This document shows positions 12,201 through 24,696 of a stretch of DNA of 64,000 bases, piece after piece. Positions within the stretch are counted from its first letter, which is position 1, and every line of letters starts with the position of its first letter. Location: contig NC_092568.1 of NCBI RefSeq assembly GCF_037975245.1, forward strand, positions 35,874,501-35,938,500, in the 5' to 3' direction. This DNA is from Apostichopus japonicus (Eukaryota > Echinodermata > Holothuroidea > Aspidochirotida > Stichopodidae). The position numbers and the translations under genes were made by a program. The notes under the pieces are model-generated. The model worked only from the letters and a program-made list of their open reading frames with translations. It searched no databases and was not told the origin of the DNA.

Positions 12201-13985
12201 AACCGATGTTGTCGATGTAGGGCTATCATGTCAGACCAGACGCCATAGCAAGGTCATTCGCGTAACATTTCCTCCTGTGAATGTTTTCTTGGTTCGGAAT
12301 CCTGCAGTCCTTGACATTGTTATTTCTAGCTAGAGTTCCATCTAGTGCGAAAGAAGGAGCCACATGCAAACAGTCGTTAAGTGGACACTTTAAAGTCGAT
12401 AACATGCACCAGAGAGTTACTGAGTAGGACTCTGCATAGATCCTCCAAGATGCTTGAGTCTTCGATGTCGTCATACCACGTGATATTCAAAATTACTCAA
12501 GTCAGTCCAACAGGTTGCAAACGATATTGATGATGTGTCTCGTTAACCTTGAAAAAACATGTAATATTCGATATGTAGCAGGTAATGAACCGTTGAATCT
12601 CATTGTGACAGTATCTAGACTAAACTCAAGTAATTATAGTTCAAGGATTTCATCAAACGTCTTTATGAATTATAAGCAATGATAGTAGATGGAAGTAGTT
12701 GCTCTCGACACATGTGATCTACACGTGAACACATAGGTACTATCGTAAAGCTGAATATCGAGTTTGCAAGAACACAAGGCTATGATGTACCAGAGTAATG
12801 TGCTTATAGTCCATGTTGTATTATATCCTAACGTGTTACTCAGTAAAGTTGATAACACTCACAAACACACACACACATAATGAGTTACTGTTTAGAGAAG
12901 TTACGTTGTTTGAGTAGAGTTTCTCTTGATTCAGCATAGACTTTGCAAAATCCCTTTAGAATATTTTCCTTATCCCCATTGGCTTACATCAAGAGTACGT
13001 TAATGCGATTATATATTACCACCCGAACCCTCATTAATCTCTCTCCCCACCCCCCTCAATCTCTTCAATATCTCCCATGTATATACATGTGATAACACAG
13101 AGAAAGTGAACAATACCGCGAAGAACATCGGCGAGTTCTTAGAAGATCGTAGAACAATCGGATTTCACAGAACAGATTCTGCAGATCAGCGGGTTAACTT
13201 ACTAACTACGATGACACATTCGTTTTGAAATGTTCTGAACTTCTGATTTTCTATAGCAATAAACTCAAACGTGTCTCGCAAAGACTGGTTCCTTATTTTC
13301 AGAGTTTTGTTTACATGTGTTAGTAAGTTAGAATGTTCATTCAGTAAATGGATTTGTTTAAGTGAATTGGCAATTTGTGCAAATCAAATTAGGCAACGTT
13401 AAGGTCTACTGGGATCAGTAAGGAATTTACAAATGATATTTCACCAAAAATGTCAATATTTATTTTCGGAATTTGGTCGACATACACAAACGATATGTTA
13501 GAGATCTTTAGAACGAAAAGCGGAATACAAATTTGTAAAGTTACACCTACCAACCTTTACCCATTTTACATACGTTGAAAGTTCCAACTTTTTTACCTCA
13601 GATATCATTCTTGACAGATATTGATATCGTCTCGTTAAAACTAAAAATGACACGAATCATTCCTTATCATATGTATCAATAAAATGTGTTCATTCAAGCC
13701 ATTTATCTGATGCTAATCTTTGACTTAATTGTCTCCACGGATGATTAGCCATTTGCTCATGTGCTAACAGTGCGTGCTGTAATTGTATACACCACTGCCG
13801 GTGTGTTGAAATATGGGGCAAGAAACGTCCTGTTGTTTGCGTAACGCGTATGATGATATACTGTTATACCTCAAGTAGCGATATGATGAAAAAAAAACAT
13901 TTATTAGCACAACCTTGCATGTAGCCCTAATAGTAAACCTAATTTGTAGCCTAAATATGCCTCTAAATACAACATTTCATGTTTA

Positions 13986-13993
13986 TTTATATA

Positions 13994-14053
<60 letters not shown>

Positions 14054-14067
14054 TATGGATATATAAA
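13986..14067. repeat. (TA)n microsatellite
   Basis: A TA dinucleotide tract with a few interruptions near both ends. The apparent open frame across it (alternating Ile and Tyr) is an artefact of the repeat. Confidence 0.95.
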
Positions 14068-17000
14068 TTTCAAGTAAAATCATTAAGTAGTAAACTTCAG
14101 CCAAATGAAACATAAAACGGCCGATACTATACGAACAACCACTAAGACGCCTGGTAGATGTTTCCGAACTCTGTGCAATTTACTAATTTCAAGCAGTATA
14201 TGGGTTTATCTGATGCTTTTCTAGTATACTAGGAATCGAACTATTCTGTCGGTTGCACACACGTCACTTCCTGTTAAAATTAGCATTCCGTCATATGGCT
14301 GGAGTGATAACACTTTGAAGTGTGGATTGGATGCACGTGTGTGTATGCGAAATGGTTCAACAAGGTTTCGTATAGATCGTGACTTTCCTTCATTCTGTAT
14401 GCAAAATTTGGTCCTATCTTTTTTAAATAGTCTAAAAATTGGAAGATGCCATTCATGCATGATTCATTGATAAACGAACAAGAAAAAGCGATACAAAAAT
14501 GGACCTTGCGTAACGTTAAAAGTGCAATACCTAGCCCACCCGTCATAAGTGCTTCCGCTTTTTCTGACATTCTTATGCCTAGCGGTCTTTCCGTAGAGCA
14601 TTTGCCCGTATCTTCATTCGTTCTGAAAGCCTAAGCTATCTTTATAGTTAGCAAATATCACTGATTCGAAATATTTAGACATAACTAATATAGTTCAACG
14701 TTAATAATATCATGCACAAGTACTACATGGTTTCACACTTTATTCCCTGCGGTTTGGGATATGAGGTCACGCAAAACCCGCATGTCCGACCGACAGAAAA
14801 CTTCCATCATGATGGCAGGTTCATGTATAGATCGTATGAAGTACACTCTTAAAGCACCGAATTATCTACACCCTCGCTAAGCACAAAATGTCCACATGAA
14901 ATGCTCTTTACACTAGTGAAAGATATATGCTAAGGCAGAGTCTTCTTCTGTTAATGGATATTCACTTTCTATTAGAGATATCCTTATCATATATAAACTG
15001 TGGCAATAAGGTGATTTGTATTATGATTTACGTTAATGAATATCAATGGAGCAGAGAACAAATCACGATTCAACAACAATCGTCTCCAATTAAGCTGCGC
15101 TTATGAGCTTCCATATCTATTAATAACACCTAGCCTTTTGTCCAAGTAGTGATCATCATGATATTGTGGAACATGATTAAATTAATTTCTTAACTTTTTC
15201 TTTATATTAGACTGTGGGGCAAACAATCACATCATATGAAGTGCAATGAAGTTCTGTGGCTGATAATTCATGGATTGCTCTTAAAAGAGAGAGAGAGGCT
15301 GAGGGTTTTCCTGGGGGGGGGGATCCATGTGATATAATTAACAATATCTTGAAATAATTATGTAAAAACCAATTTCCAGGAATCGCGGCTTGCCGATATT
15401 TGCACAGCTTCACTCGTTTGTATCAATTTATGTAACTTCCGTTTGCAAAAAAATTCAATGTTTTCTTTAATCGAAGATAAGTTTGCCAAAAAAACCAATC
15501 CATGACTTTTCGATGCGTACCTCAAAGACCGTCTAAAAGCCAAAGTGCTTTAATTATAACACTTTCGTCAGCATAGACCTCTCCATTACATAAGGTCATA
15601 TAGAGCCCTTGGCAGAATTGCCAGAGACGGACGTTGTTAAAAACAAAAGATGATATCGACAAAAACGGAGTAGCTGTCAGTGAATTGTAAGATTACATGA
15701 GACGAAGTGTCAGTCTTACAACCATAAACAACTTCAAAGAAGAGCTAGCGGTTGATTTCTTGAAAGTCATTTCTCCGCTTTTTCTTTTCGTCTGAGCCAG
15801 GCACTAGAAATCAAATCCTTTCCTCTTCAAAATGACATTTAATTGACAAATGATGATGAACCCTCTCAAGCTGATACGTTGCAAAGAGTTACGGTTACTA
15901 AAATCACAATATAGAAGAAAATTTGTCTGATCAGGGCAAACCAAATCCTCATTTTGAGAGGCACGGCTCACGAACTGTGACCCAGATAAGCTTCATACAT
16001 CCCTCCCCTGTCCCTTACCCTCAAGAACGGGAGACTGTAGTATCTTATCCCAAGGATTGAAGTATTTCGTATCCCCGTGTCTTCTCCAGTTATACTGTGC
16101 TTCATGGTCTGTGCAATTGACCTCGCCTTTACTTCGAACAAAAAATAGTCTGAACATTTTCAGCAGGATCCTCCGTGTTTTACCACATTAATTTATAGAG
16201 AATTGTCTCTTATCAAACGGAAACAATTTCTTTTTCTACTTTTGACGGATAAAAGACGAAAACTTGCTTATCTTCTTGTTCTGGCCGCACTAGTGATATG
16301 GAAGTTAAGTGATCCTAATAACAGATGTAAGTGTAGTAAAGTAGGTTGACATTTTGAAGCGATAGCAAGTAATATGAGAGCCCTTGAATCAGTTGACAAC
16401 CATAGCTTCTGCCTAACGTGAACGCCATTAGAGACTCTAATATTGTAGACCCTTGAAGATAGAAATTAGGGTAGATTAGTTTCGTTTGTCACTCTGAAAA
16501 TATTATCTTTCGGCTTGCACCGAGCTAATTGAACATGTCTGGTTCTAATGTGTTCGCGTGGAATTGTTTCATGGTAGAAATACAGCCATGTAGGCACGTC
16601 TCACTTGCGGTTCGTTGCGTGCTTTGATAGCAGACTAGTTCAAGGAGGGATTTTTTTGTTCCACTGCTAAAATATGACGAAATGTTTTTGAATTGCTTCA
16701 GGTCATTCCACACTTTATTTCAAAGAAAAGTATTCGAGAAAGTTTATCATATTTTTTGGGGAAGGAAGGTTAATGACCGCGCGGACAATGACCTTACTTC
16801 ATGAGAAAACCTTCAAACTTATCATTTACGCTTTTCATTTACTACATTTACCCAAACCATGGCAAACTATATTATTCCGTTTCCCTTAAACCAGTAAAAA
16901 CGCACGAATTCAAAGGTTTGCGCTGAAAGAGTAAATAGAACACGAAATTTTGATTTTGATAGTATAAAAAGGGAAGTATACCTGAAGGATTTATGAAATA

Positions 17001-18211
17001 ATTATTGTAGAAAGAGAGAGAGACAGAGTCTCAGCATGAACGAGCCAGAGGTTTGCACAAGCGTTTCTTAAGTATACGAGAAAACAGTCTATGAAATTAT
17101 TGAAACCTCAAAACCTGCTGCATTTCAATGCTATAGTGGAAATTAAAAGCCAAAGAAATGCTCTAATCCAGTCGACCAGGGACTGTGCCGACCAAACACA
17201 AGAAACTCCCTGAAGTGTAATTAAATCAACAGTCACCATGATAGGCAATTTACATCCTTATCGCAGTCTCTATATGTGTTGGATGCTGTCAATGCAACTT
17301 GGAAATCTGTCAAACAGCAATCAATGGAAGACTGATGTATAGTTATGAGTCTGGTTAACTTTGCTGTAAACCTAATGTGGAATTGCCTTATTGAAGAAGA
17401 ACTAAACGTTAGTCAATAAATGGTCAATGACGACTAACCACAAAGAATCCCAGAGCATTTATTCATGTCGAAATTGTTTTAAATGTATATGTTTTCGTTG
17501 TCTTTATATTTGCTGGATAATGTACCTACAACACTAAAATACACTAGAGTGACTGATGCATAGTTTTAACTTATTCAAACTTCGTGTAGAAGTTGGTTTA
17601 GAGAAACACCGATGTAAATTTTTTCAGGTTTTGTTACGAGCTGCGCCAGGTTTCTTTGTATTGATCTCGAAGAGTTTACTGATAACACGAACAGATTCTC
17701 GTTTGGTATTCTTCCAACCCTCATTTTCGCCAAACAAATCCCTCTTGAATGAGGAAAATACTCGACGTATGGGATTTACTTTACGTGCCCGTTTTCAAAT
17801 GAAAGTTATAACTACAGAAATATTGGTACCTTTTACATTGTAACCTTTCCTGTCATCCAGAACGCTAAAATACGTTAATTGGTAGTTTGATATATCTTGT
17901 GTGACATTTTATGTTTCGGTTACTCTCCAGGCAAAAAAAGATGTCAGTTATTACATAGACCTATCACAATTTTATAGTAGACGTAATTAGCCTAGCTTAC
18001 AGCATCGTGTAAAATCAAGAGTGTAGATTGTAGACGTTGGCTTTATTAAGTGCTGAGGATTATTACTAGTTAATTGTACGTTTTTGAAAAGAAATGCTTC
18101 GTATGTTTTGCACATATAAACAATTGAACTGGTATCCTGTGTGTATATAATTTAAAAAGAATCTTGGAATTAAAAGCAGACAAACGCTTCTCTACACCAA
18201 CAGGTAGTTGC

Positions 18212-18470
18212 CAATGGTGGATCCAGGATATTTCGGAAGGTGGAGGGTGAGAGACTAGCATCGGTAGTTAAGGAAATTAACACGTGATATAGCTGTGCGT
18301 CCCAATCCATCTGTAAGCAGTGAGGAATGCCCGTGTGCAAAGCGGGCTAAGGTTTCCCTTTATTTATCCTGTTTTCAGAAAACAAAACACGATAGCAGTT
18401 AGTTTTAGCCCCCAAAAAAGTCACAGGCGGAAACCCGGGTCCCAGGGCCCTTTCGTAGATCCGCCCCTAG
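18212..18470. mobile_element. small inverted-repeat transposon (MITE-like), possibly hAT type
   Basis: The left end reads CAATGGTGGATCCAGG. The right end reads CTACGAAAGGG outward to the GATCCGCCCC end, whose reverse complement begins TAGGGGCGGATCTA. Aligned on the shared GGATC, the termini match at most of about 12 positions. The roughly 260-bp interior has no coding capacity and carries GC-rich subterminal blocks (CCCGGGTCCCAGGGCCC). Ends of the form CAGGGGCGGATC are common in animal non-autonomous DNA transposons; the hAT label is inference. I could not see a clean 8-bp target duplication. Confidence 0.45.
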
Positions 18471-18664
18471 ATAGTGTATCTAATACGTAGAGAAGACGAC
18501 ATCGACCTGAAAATAAAAGCATCATATTGTCTGATTCCTGTCAGAAAATCGTACTTTCGTTTAGCATTTTCCAATGTAGGTTTCTACAAAGTGACACAAG
18601 GTAGCAGCACTGTAACCTGTGATTCAGTTTTTACGGAACGTGAGTTTGATAAATGGGCTCAGCC

Positions 18665-19125
18665 TATAATAGTATTAATAATACTAGTAATAACTAGTCT
18701 TATATAGCGCAGACTCCAGCAAAAGTTGTTCAATGCGCTTAACGGGTGCTGAATGTACAAAAACTGATAGAGGTGAGAGAAATGAAAAGCTTTAAGACAG
18801 CGCTTGAATTGAATAATAGAATCTGAAGACCTAATTTCAACTGGGAGGGAGTTCCATAAAAGTGGTGCAGCATTTAGAAAGCTACGGTCACCGACAGATC
18901 TTGTACGTGACATTGGAACCTGAAGTTGAATTTGATAATGCGAACATATTGATCTACATTTAGTTTGCTGAAGTAAGAGAACATTAAGGTAGGTTGGGGT
19001 ACCAATTTTATTGACACGAAAACTAGAATGAGGATTTTATAGTCAATACGGAGTCTTATTGGTAACCAGTGACACAAATCTCATCTTCATACCCAATGTG
19101 ACCGAATTAATCCGAAAGGATTTTG
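18665..19125 (-). pseudogene. 3' end of an L2/CR1-type LINE, reverse transcriptase C-terminus, frameshifted
   Basis: Read on the minus strand, 19077-18874 encodes a segment starting CHWLPIRLRIDYKILILVF. After a frameshift, 18913-18760 encodes RSVGDRSFLNAAPLLWNSLP, then EIR, then a lysine-rich FKRCLKAF. The order LHWLP..R..YK / GDR.F..AAP.LWNSLP / FK..LK is the conserved C-terminal region after the reverse transcriptase core in L2/CR1/Jockey-like LINEs. It is followed by a 3' UTR ending near 18742-18697 with a GCGCATTGAAC...TGCGCTATATAAG arrangement and a short ATT/ACT-rich tail (to about 18665), typical of this group. The copy is 5'-truncated, with only the last 150 or so residues recognisable. 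Stops and a frameshift make it inactive. Left of the LHWLP motif the match fades into stops near 19125. Confidence 0.85.
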
Positions 19126-22100
19126 CGACATGTCCTATTTTATCCACTTCACTGTATTCACTTCATTAAAACCCTTCTGTTTTTGATTATTCAGAGAAAA
19201 GTCATTGCTTGCTTACATATGCTATTGATGCTGAACTCAGACCGTGTCAGGGTGATTGCATGTCTTGTTAAAACAAGAGTCCCCTTGCATTCGTTTTATT
19301 TATTTATTTATTTATTTACTTATTGAGGTTTAGTTTATCGATCCAACCATCGAATCTTCTATTTTCTATAACTATAAATTTGGGAGAAGTATTTTCAGTA
19401 ACTGGCCTACCGCCGTCACCTCGTTAAAATTTGTTTTGCTTCAAAAGGTGTAGAGAGCAGGTATGTCGAACAAAAACAAAAACTTCACGGCCATGCCATG
19501 AAGAGACCTGCATCTCAGCGACTTCCAAGCATTACTTTCTCCGTGACTTGCGTCTAAATTGTTTACTCAAGAAGGACAATTACTTCACACTATTGCTTTG
19601 TGAAGAGAGATCCAAGCCACCACCCCGGAAATTAAAAATGTTATTGAAAACAAATTAAAGTTTTATGAACCATCAATTGACGAACTTTCTAGCGGTCATG
19701 TAGGTACTAATGGTCGTAATTACTACTGATGTGTACGTTAAGAACTGCATTATTGATAATTTCGTCCAGTGTTACGGGTGAATAGTTACCTTCGTTTTTG
19801 CGTCATTTCTTGATCGTTAATGATCTTTGTGAAATATAAAGGTCGCTATACTCAAGAACTGAAATAACCTTTTCCTTCACCGTCACGCAACGTGAGTATT
19901 TCCTTGTAATCTACCGCTGATAATGTAAACATTCTCGCGCGAAACATTCACCGAAGAAGCAGACCGTTCACTTCGTCGATCAAAAAATCTCTATTACCAA
20001 TCAAGTGGAACAAGTTTAGAAGAAAGAGGTCTTGCCACAACAAGAAAAATGTTAAATATTTGGAACACTGTATAGTGTTGGCTGATGTAAAAGACGTGTT
20101 ATAGTACAATTCAACAGTCTAATTTGTCAACCAGGGACTTGTACGTGAGGACAATGCTACGTGTCAATGTCAAGGCATGAACGGAACTGCTCCGTCAGTT
20201 ACCTAAAAGAAAAAGGAAAATTTTTATAATGTCTCGAGTTATAGTTAAAGGCCGCACTAGAAACGGCTACTTTGTGCGTCGCTCTGTTCGTGTAGGTCTA
20301 TATTTGTATCTGTTTGTGCGAATATGTGTGTCGATGTAAACTTTCATAATACTGTATGTTTCGTTTAAAAATTGATCCTAAACACTACTTGAAATTAATC
20401 TATATCTGTTGCATAATGACTGGTGACCTTTAATAATTGAATTGAATTTTGGAAGTAGTTGTGCATACGTAGAGTGCGACTGCTCAATATTAGACAGACA
20501 CAAAGACACGTTCTTGGTAACACATGCATGTCAGATCAGTAAACGTTCGTGTATGCTCAATGGAAATTCATCCTCGTCTTCGATGGACGGAAAGATAGTT
20601 GCGACTATTTTATTAAGATGATATGTGTTCAATTCATTTTAGCAACAACAGGAATTCCCGGATACGTATTTTTTTTGTGCCTAGCACAATGCTGCAACAG
20701 TCTTGACAAATACATTGAAAGTAATGAAACGCATCAATTCATTTGATCAACTAGCCTAAAGAAACAACAAAGTGATTTTATAATAGATCCGTTTCTGTGA
20801 TTGCTGTTGTTTTTCTATCTTTAGAGCAAAATATCGAATAGGCTCTTTGTGTTAGTTGTTGTTGTTGTTTTTCTTGCTGTTGGTTGCTAAGGTTTTTACA
20901 CGAGAGCATTCAGGCTCTCATATAGAAGGGACCGGTTTTTTAGATTTCCAACTCCTCCCTACCCCTTCCCCTCCTCCGAAAAAAAACACCGACCAATTTC
21001 CATGTTGATAGTTTTGATCGTTTAAATCACGTTTAAAGTTGCTTTCGGTTAAACTCTTCCATTCTTTGTTCAGCAATATACAACCTAACCTATGGAGCAC
21101 TATGAGAAACTTGTCATTTTAAGCTGCTATTAATTATAGCCCTTCCCAGGATAAATTTCTTTACACTGTGGCTTGACATTAAATTGTAATAAAGTAACCC
21201 AATTACGTGAAGTTAATTAGGTTAAGTTATAAATAACGAAGAATTTAGAATTATGAAGTCAACTGCAAAATTCACAGACTGTACCCATCTGGGGAATTTA
21301 TGAGCTAATAACATACCTTCCCCTTAAACATTATGTATTCTTAATCGACTAGCACCTGGAAATGTTTCTTAAAGTAGGACGTTTACTGACGTATTGGAAT
21401 TTCTTTTGAAAAAGTTTTTTGCATCATCAGTTGCAAAACAAACCTTTGGGCATTATACGTTTGTCTCGATGTCGTTATCAGCAAGGGGATAATCTGGCCA
21501 ACTAGTATGAACAATTTAAGGACAGAAACCTACACAGATCCACATGATGTCGAAAAACTTGCTTCGATTTTTTTTCTTTTAAACAAATCTATATTTTCTA
21601 TTCTGGCAACCTGTCAAAAACTACACCTATCTGAGTAAGGCTCTCATTTAGAAATTCAAATACATGATCATCCAAATAGGAAATGCTATCTGTCAGAAGT
21701 GTTAAGTGTGTTGGTTATCCCCGAAAGAGATGATCGGACATAAACGGTTTGACCTTTGAAGAGTGACTCCTGTAACGATAGGCCAAGTAAAAGAGAATCA
21801 ACACATTACTTAAGTTACTGGGGGCGGTTTACACCTCTGCACTCTTCATTTCCACCTGGGACTCGAGAAAAATCCCTGGAATAAGAAGCATAATATTTGC
21901 TTAATCACGACTGGAAAACCTTACATCTTTACCCTGGAGGTAATTGCGGTACTTTATGCGGTTTTGGTCATAAACGAATTTACACCTTCGGCCCAGTTCA
22001 AAGTATGAATTAAGATGCATGATCATACTTGAAGCGAAGAAACTGTGTGACGTGAAATGAGCCTCTTTAATTTATCTCCTGTTAACATGATGCCTTAATG

Positions 22101-22400
22101 GATCCTCATAGATCCCTCAGTGGTAATCAAATCAACGTATTTTTTAAGTTCAAATAAATCGGTTTCCTGTTTATCCCAAAACAGCTGTAAAAAAAATATG
22201 AGAAAGATAAATCTAAGGCAAATTACATAAGTGATTGGGCCAAGAAAAAAAGCCGATTGATCTTTTGAATGAGTTCATATAGTATAGTCACGAGGATAAA
22301 TCGATTCAGGAATGAACTTCGTACCATGCTTTGGCAAATATTTGAGTAAACATTTCAGAAAAAAATGCTTCAACACTTTCTTATTTCAATATATCAATAG
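19126..22400. other. non-coding stretch with no recognised feature
   Basis: Only short random-looking frames occur (up to 75 codons). I see no element ends, no exon with splice signals and no tandem repeat beyond the (TTTA)n run. Confidence 0.5.
19296..19324 (+). repeat. (TTTA)n microsatellite
   Basis: About seven tetranucleotide units, close to the 5'-truncated edge of the LINE remnant. Confidence 0.9.
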
Positions 22401-22646
22401 ATAACAATTAATAAACATGTTATTGTTTTATTTGATGTACGTATATATAGTCAAGTACCTATAGAGTTCTTTTCTCTATAGGATGTTGTTATTTTATTAT
22501 TATTTTACAAATGTCAGTTATATATAACAATTAATGAACATGTTATTGTTTTATTTGATGTGCGTATATATAGTCAAGTATATATAGAGTTTTTTTCTCT
22601 ATAGGATGTTGTTATTTTATTATTATTTTACAAATGTCAGTTATAT
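22401..22646 (+). repeat. recent two-copy tandem duplication, 123-bp unit
   Basis: Copy 1 (22401-22523) and copy 2 (22524-22646) differ at about five positions by eye (roughly 96% identity), so the duplication is young relative to others here. Each copy contains a perfect or near-perfect hairpin, CTATAGAG ... CTCTATAG around a T-rich loop. The array lies about 110 bp upstream of a SINE insertion. Confidence 0.95.
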
Positions 22647-22756
22647 ATATATACGTTTGCCGTTAGCCAAATATCTTCTTTTTGAAGGAGTGGGGAGGGG
22701 AGATGATGGATCTTCTAGTCAATGTCCGTCAAAGGGGAAAGATCCGTCTAAGGGAT

Positions 22757-23077
22757 ACCGGTGCTGTGGCCGAGTGGATAAGGGCGATGGCATTTGAAGT
22801 AATGAGGCTTAGCAATCGGGAGGTTTCGGGTTCAGTACCCGGCCCGGTCATAGTAAGGTGGGGTTTTTCATCCGAGAGCAATGTAAAGTTTTCCCGTCTG
22901 TTTCTCCATCCCATCTATATTAAAAAGATTCCAAATTTGAGTAAAAAACGTTGAATTTGAAGCTACCCGACGTGTAAGTTGTAATCCATAAGCCCTTGTG
23001 GGTTCCCCCACATTTGTGGTCGCTTAAGCGTCGTAAAAATAACTGCTGATTATTATTTTTATTATTATGATTATTAC
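22757..23077 (+). mobile_element. tRNA-derived SINE, copy A
   Basis: The head resembles a serine/leucine-type tRNA: A box TGGCCGAGTGG at 22767-22777 and B box GGTTCAGTACC near 22829-22839. A body of about 200 bp follows (motifs AAAAGATTCCAAAT, ACCCGACGTGTAAGTTGTAAT, GTGGTCGCTTAAGCG) and a tail of TTATT/ATT units. A second copy with the same head, body and tail lies at 48744-49044, which defines the family. The A and B boxes would be an internal RNA polymerase III promoter. The 3' part presumably matches the LINE that mobilises it; it does not resemble the LINE tail at 18.7 kb. No clear target-site duplication is visible. Confidence 0.9.
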
Positions 23078-23978
23078 GTATTTCACTTCTTTATGAGAAG
23101 TTTTTCTTTGGTTACGCGGCCATATGTTGCTATCAGTTTAACCATTTTAATGTGTTTTCATTTCTTATTGCAATCTGAAAATAGTCACCATTAGCTTATG
23201 AACGCCAAGAGATGTTAATTTTATCTACGTCTTCGTATCCGCAGGATATAGCTGAAGCTCTCCAAAACAAAACATTGAATACATTTATAAGATGCAAATT
23301 GCTTCAATTTTTTGCCTTACGCTTTTATATCTTATCTACTACGAGAGGCTGAGAGAAAATCACTTTTGTCATAACAAACGCTCTAATACCATTTGTGGTC
23401 ATATGTATCGATGATACGGACATCATGTGTTGTGCTTCTGGCCGAGGTAGTTATAAACTCTGTTTTACCTCCATGTTCTGAGGGAGAATGTAGAACCATT
23501 GTCATATTTAATATAAACAATCTTTATGATAACATTGTAATCAGTGGCATGTGCAGAAGTTGGTTCATAGTCCCCGTGTACCTTCCATCGTCAGTCGGTG
23601 GGGAATGTTTACATTCAGCCGGTGAATAATTAGACTACTGCTACGGGTGTGCATCTCCTTTACAACCTTACACAAAAAGACAAGTGAATTTGTCATCATA
23701 ACCTGGCTTTTAGAGCTAACCATTAACCCAAGTTATAGTCTAGGAATATGCAAGAATATGCCAAGGAATGCAATATTCAAAGTTTTCGACGGAGGGAGGG
23801 AGGATCCCCACACCACAATACGCCGCATTCAGCTTCAATGACACAAGGGTACGCTCACTCCTTTAGGAAATCATTCATTCGCCTCTGGCGCTTCCGTAGG
23901 CGTTCACGCTAAAAAAAAAAGAGCTAGAAAATTGATAACCGCATAATGAGGCACTACCTTTAGGCTTCCAACACTGCC
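23078..23978. other. non-coding stretch with no recognised feature
   Basis: Two short open frames follow each other (23393-23629 and 23647-23841), but neither has recognisable motifs or splice context. A purine run GGAGGGAGGGAGG lies near 23792. Confidence 0.4.
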
Positions 23979-23987
23979 TATAAAAGG
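23979..23987 (+). promoter_or_regulatory. TATA box of a possible core promoter
   Basis: TATAAAAGG is set in a locally GC-rich context (GCC before, GCC after), unlike the many AT-rich TATA look-alikes in this window. An initiator-like CCAATCT with its A at 24015 lies 36 bases downstream. The first ATG after it (24117) is followed at once by TAA, and the second (24151) opens the longest frame in the window. Whether it is active cannot be told from sequence. Confidence 0.35.
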
Positions 23988-24150
23988 GCCAAGTTCGTCC
24001 AACCTTAACGTTCCAATCTAAACATATCTTCGGAAAATTATTTTCAGCTGTTCATCTCTCCTCGATTTTCATTCTTTACAATATATAAATAGTACCGTAC
24101 CGAGTTTTTCTTCTTCATGTAAAACATTCCCGTATAATTTATAGAACAAA

Positions 24151-24513
24151 ATGAAATTAACTCCTGACAAAAATAGAGTAACACGTCCGACCAACATGGC
24201 ATGGAGAGAATTTAGTTCCTTTCATCTCTTGAGTCATATACATCTCCATAATTCTAAGACGATTGATCGTAAGACCAAAACAAAATGGGAACATTTGAAG
24301 GCAACTGCGAAACATTGTGTGGGCGTCCCACTGAGCTATGTCCTATATACTTTAATAACCCAATTTGGATATTTTATCTTCTCTTTACGATTCAAAAGTC
24401 ATCATTTTTGTCCGAGTTTCTTCCTGTTTCTATTTCATTTTCCAGTCCTCATTCCAAACAGTGAAAATTCAGTCTTTGGGAGTGTCCAGAAGGATAACTA
24501 CTTCGAGGGGTGA
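24151..24513 (+). CDS. hypothetical 120-residue protein, weakly supported
   Basis: This is the longest open frame in the window. The ATG has A at -3 (ACAAAATGA). The N-terminal half is basic and hydrophilic. Residues 57-79 form a hydrophobic segment that could span a membrane, and residues 87-101 form a second Phe-rich hydrophobic stretch. There is no signal peptide and no known motif. Support comes from context: a TATA box about 170 bp upstream, a minimal ATG-TAA uORF at 24117-24122, and AATAAA at 24697-24702, giving a compact intronless unit of about 700 bp. Against it, 120 codons is only slightly longer than several clearly random frames nearby, and part of the region is open in a second frame (24365-24601). 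It may be a first exon or chance. Confidence 0.2.
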   Translation: MKLTPDKNRVTRPTNMAWREFSSFHLLSHIHLHNSKTIDRKTKTKWEHLKATAKHCVGVPLSYVLYTLITQFGYFIFSLRFKSHHFCPSFFLFLFHFPVLIPNSENSVFGSVQKDNYFEG

Positions 24514-24696
24514 ATTCCTCTGCTTCCTACTAATCCTACTAACTAATAGCTCCAAAACAGAGAGAAATTGCCCTCTCGAATTTAGAGCTTCTTCTGTATG
24601 AAGCCACTCTGTCGTAAGAGTGTAATTCAATCCTCTTAAGGATGTGTAATGTCATGAACCCTAGAATTTTTACTCTAGAAGTTCCTCTAGAATCAC

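Larger units (their letters stand above)
6106..18211. other. gene-poor stretch between the first gene end and the 18-kb transposon cluster
   Basis: Apart from the islands and repeats listed separately, I see no supported gene. Homopolymer G or C runs are frequent (about 7171, 8091, 8156, 9481). Segments near 9310-9530 and 9980-10330 are GC-richer and contain GGGGCG-type and GGGCCC-type motifs like those at the ends of small inverted-repeat transposons; they are probably worn element copies, but I could not define ends. Opposite-strand open frames overlap at 14221-14634 without splice or family support. An (AC)n run lies at 12859-12877. Confidence 0.45.

Noticed and set aside
13915-14115. 66-codon frame with an Ile/Tyr core
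   Set aside because: Same microsatellite artefact.
14221-14634. Overlapping frames on both strands, minus-strand one including a neat MSEKAEALMTGGLGIALL segment
   Set aside because: Attractive to the eye, but no splice borders, and the opposite strand is equally open. Kept out of the features.
16963-16973. TATAAAAAGGG as a promoter
   Set aside because: No initiator, no downstream frame and AT-rich surroundings; TATA-like strings are frequent here.
22757-22845. Functional tRNA-Ser or tRNA-Leu gene
   Set aside because: Head has A and B boxes but the acceptor and anticodon stems do not pair properly, and SINE body sequence follows without a terminator.
22729-22954. Frames on both strands over the 22.8-kb SINE
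   Set aside because: Entirely explained by the tRNA-derived head and body of the SINE.
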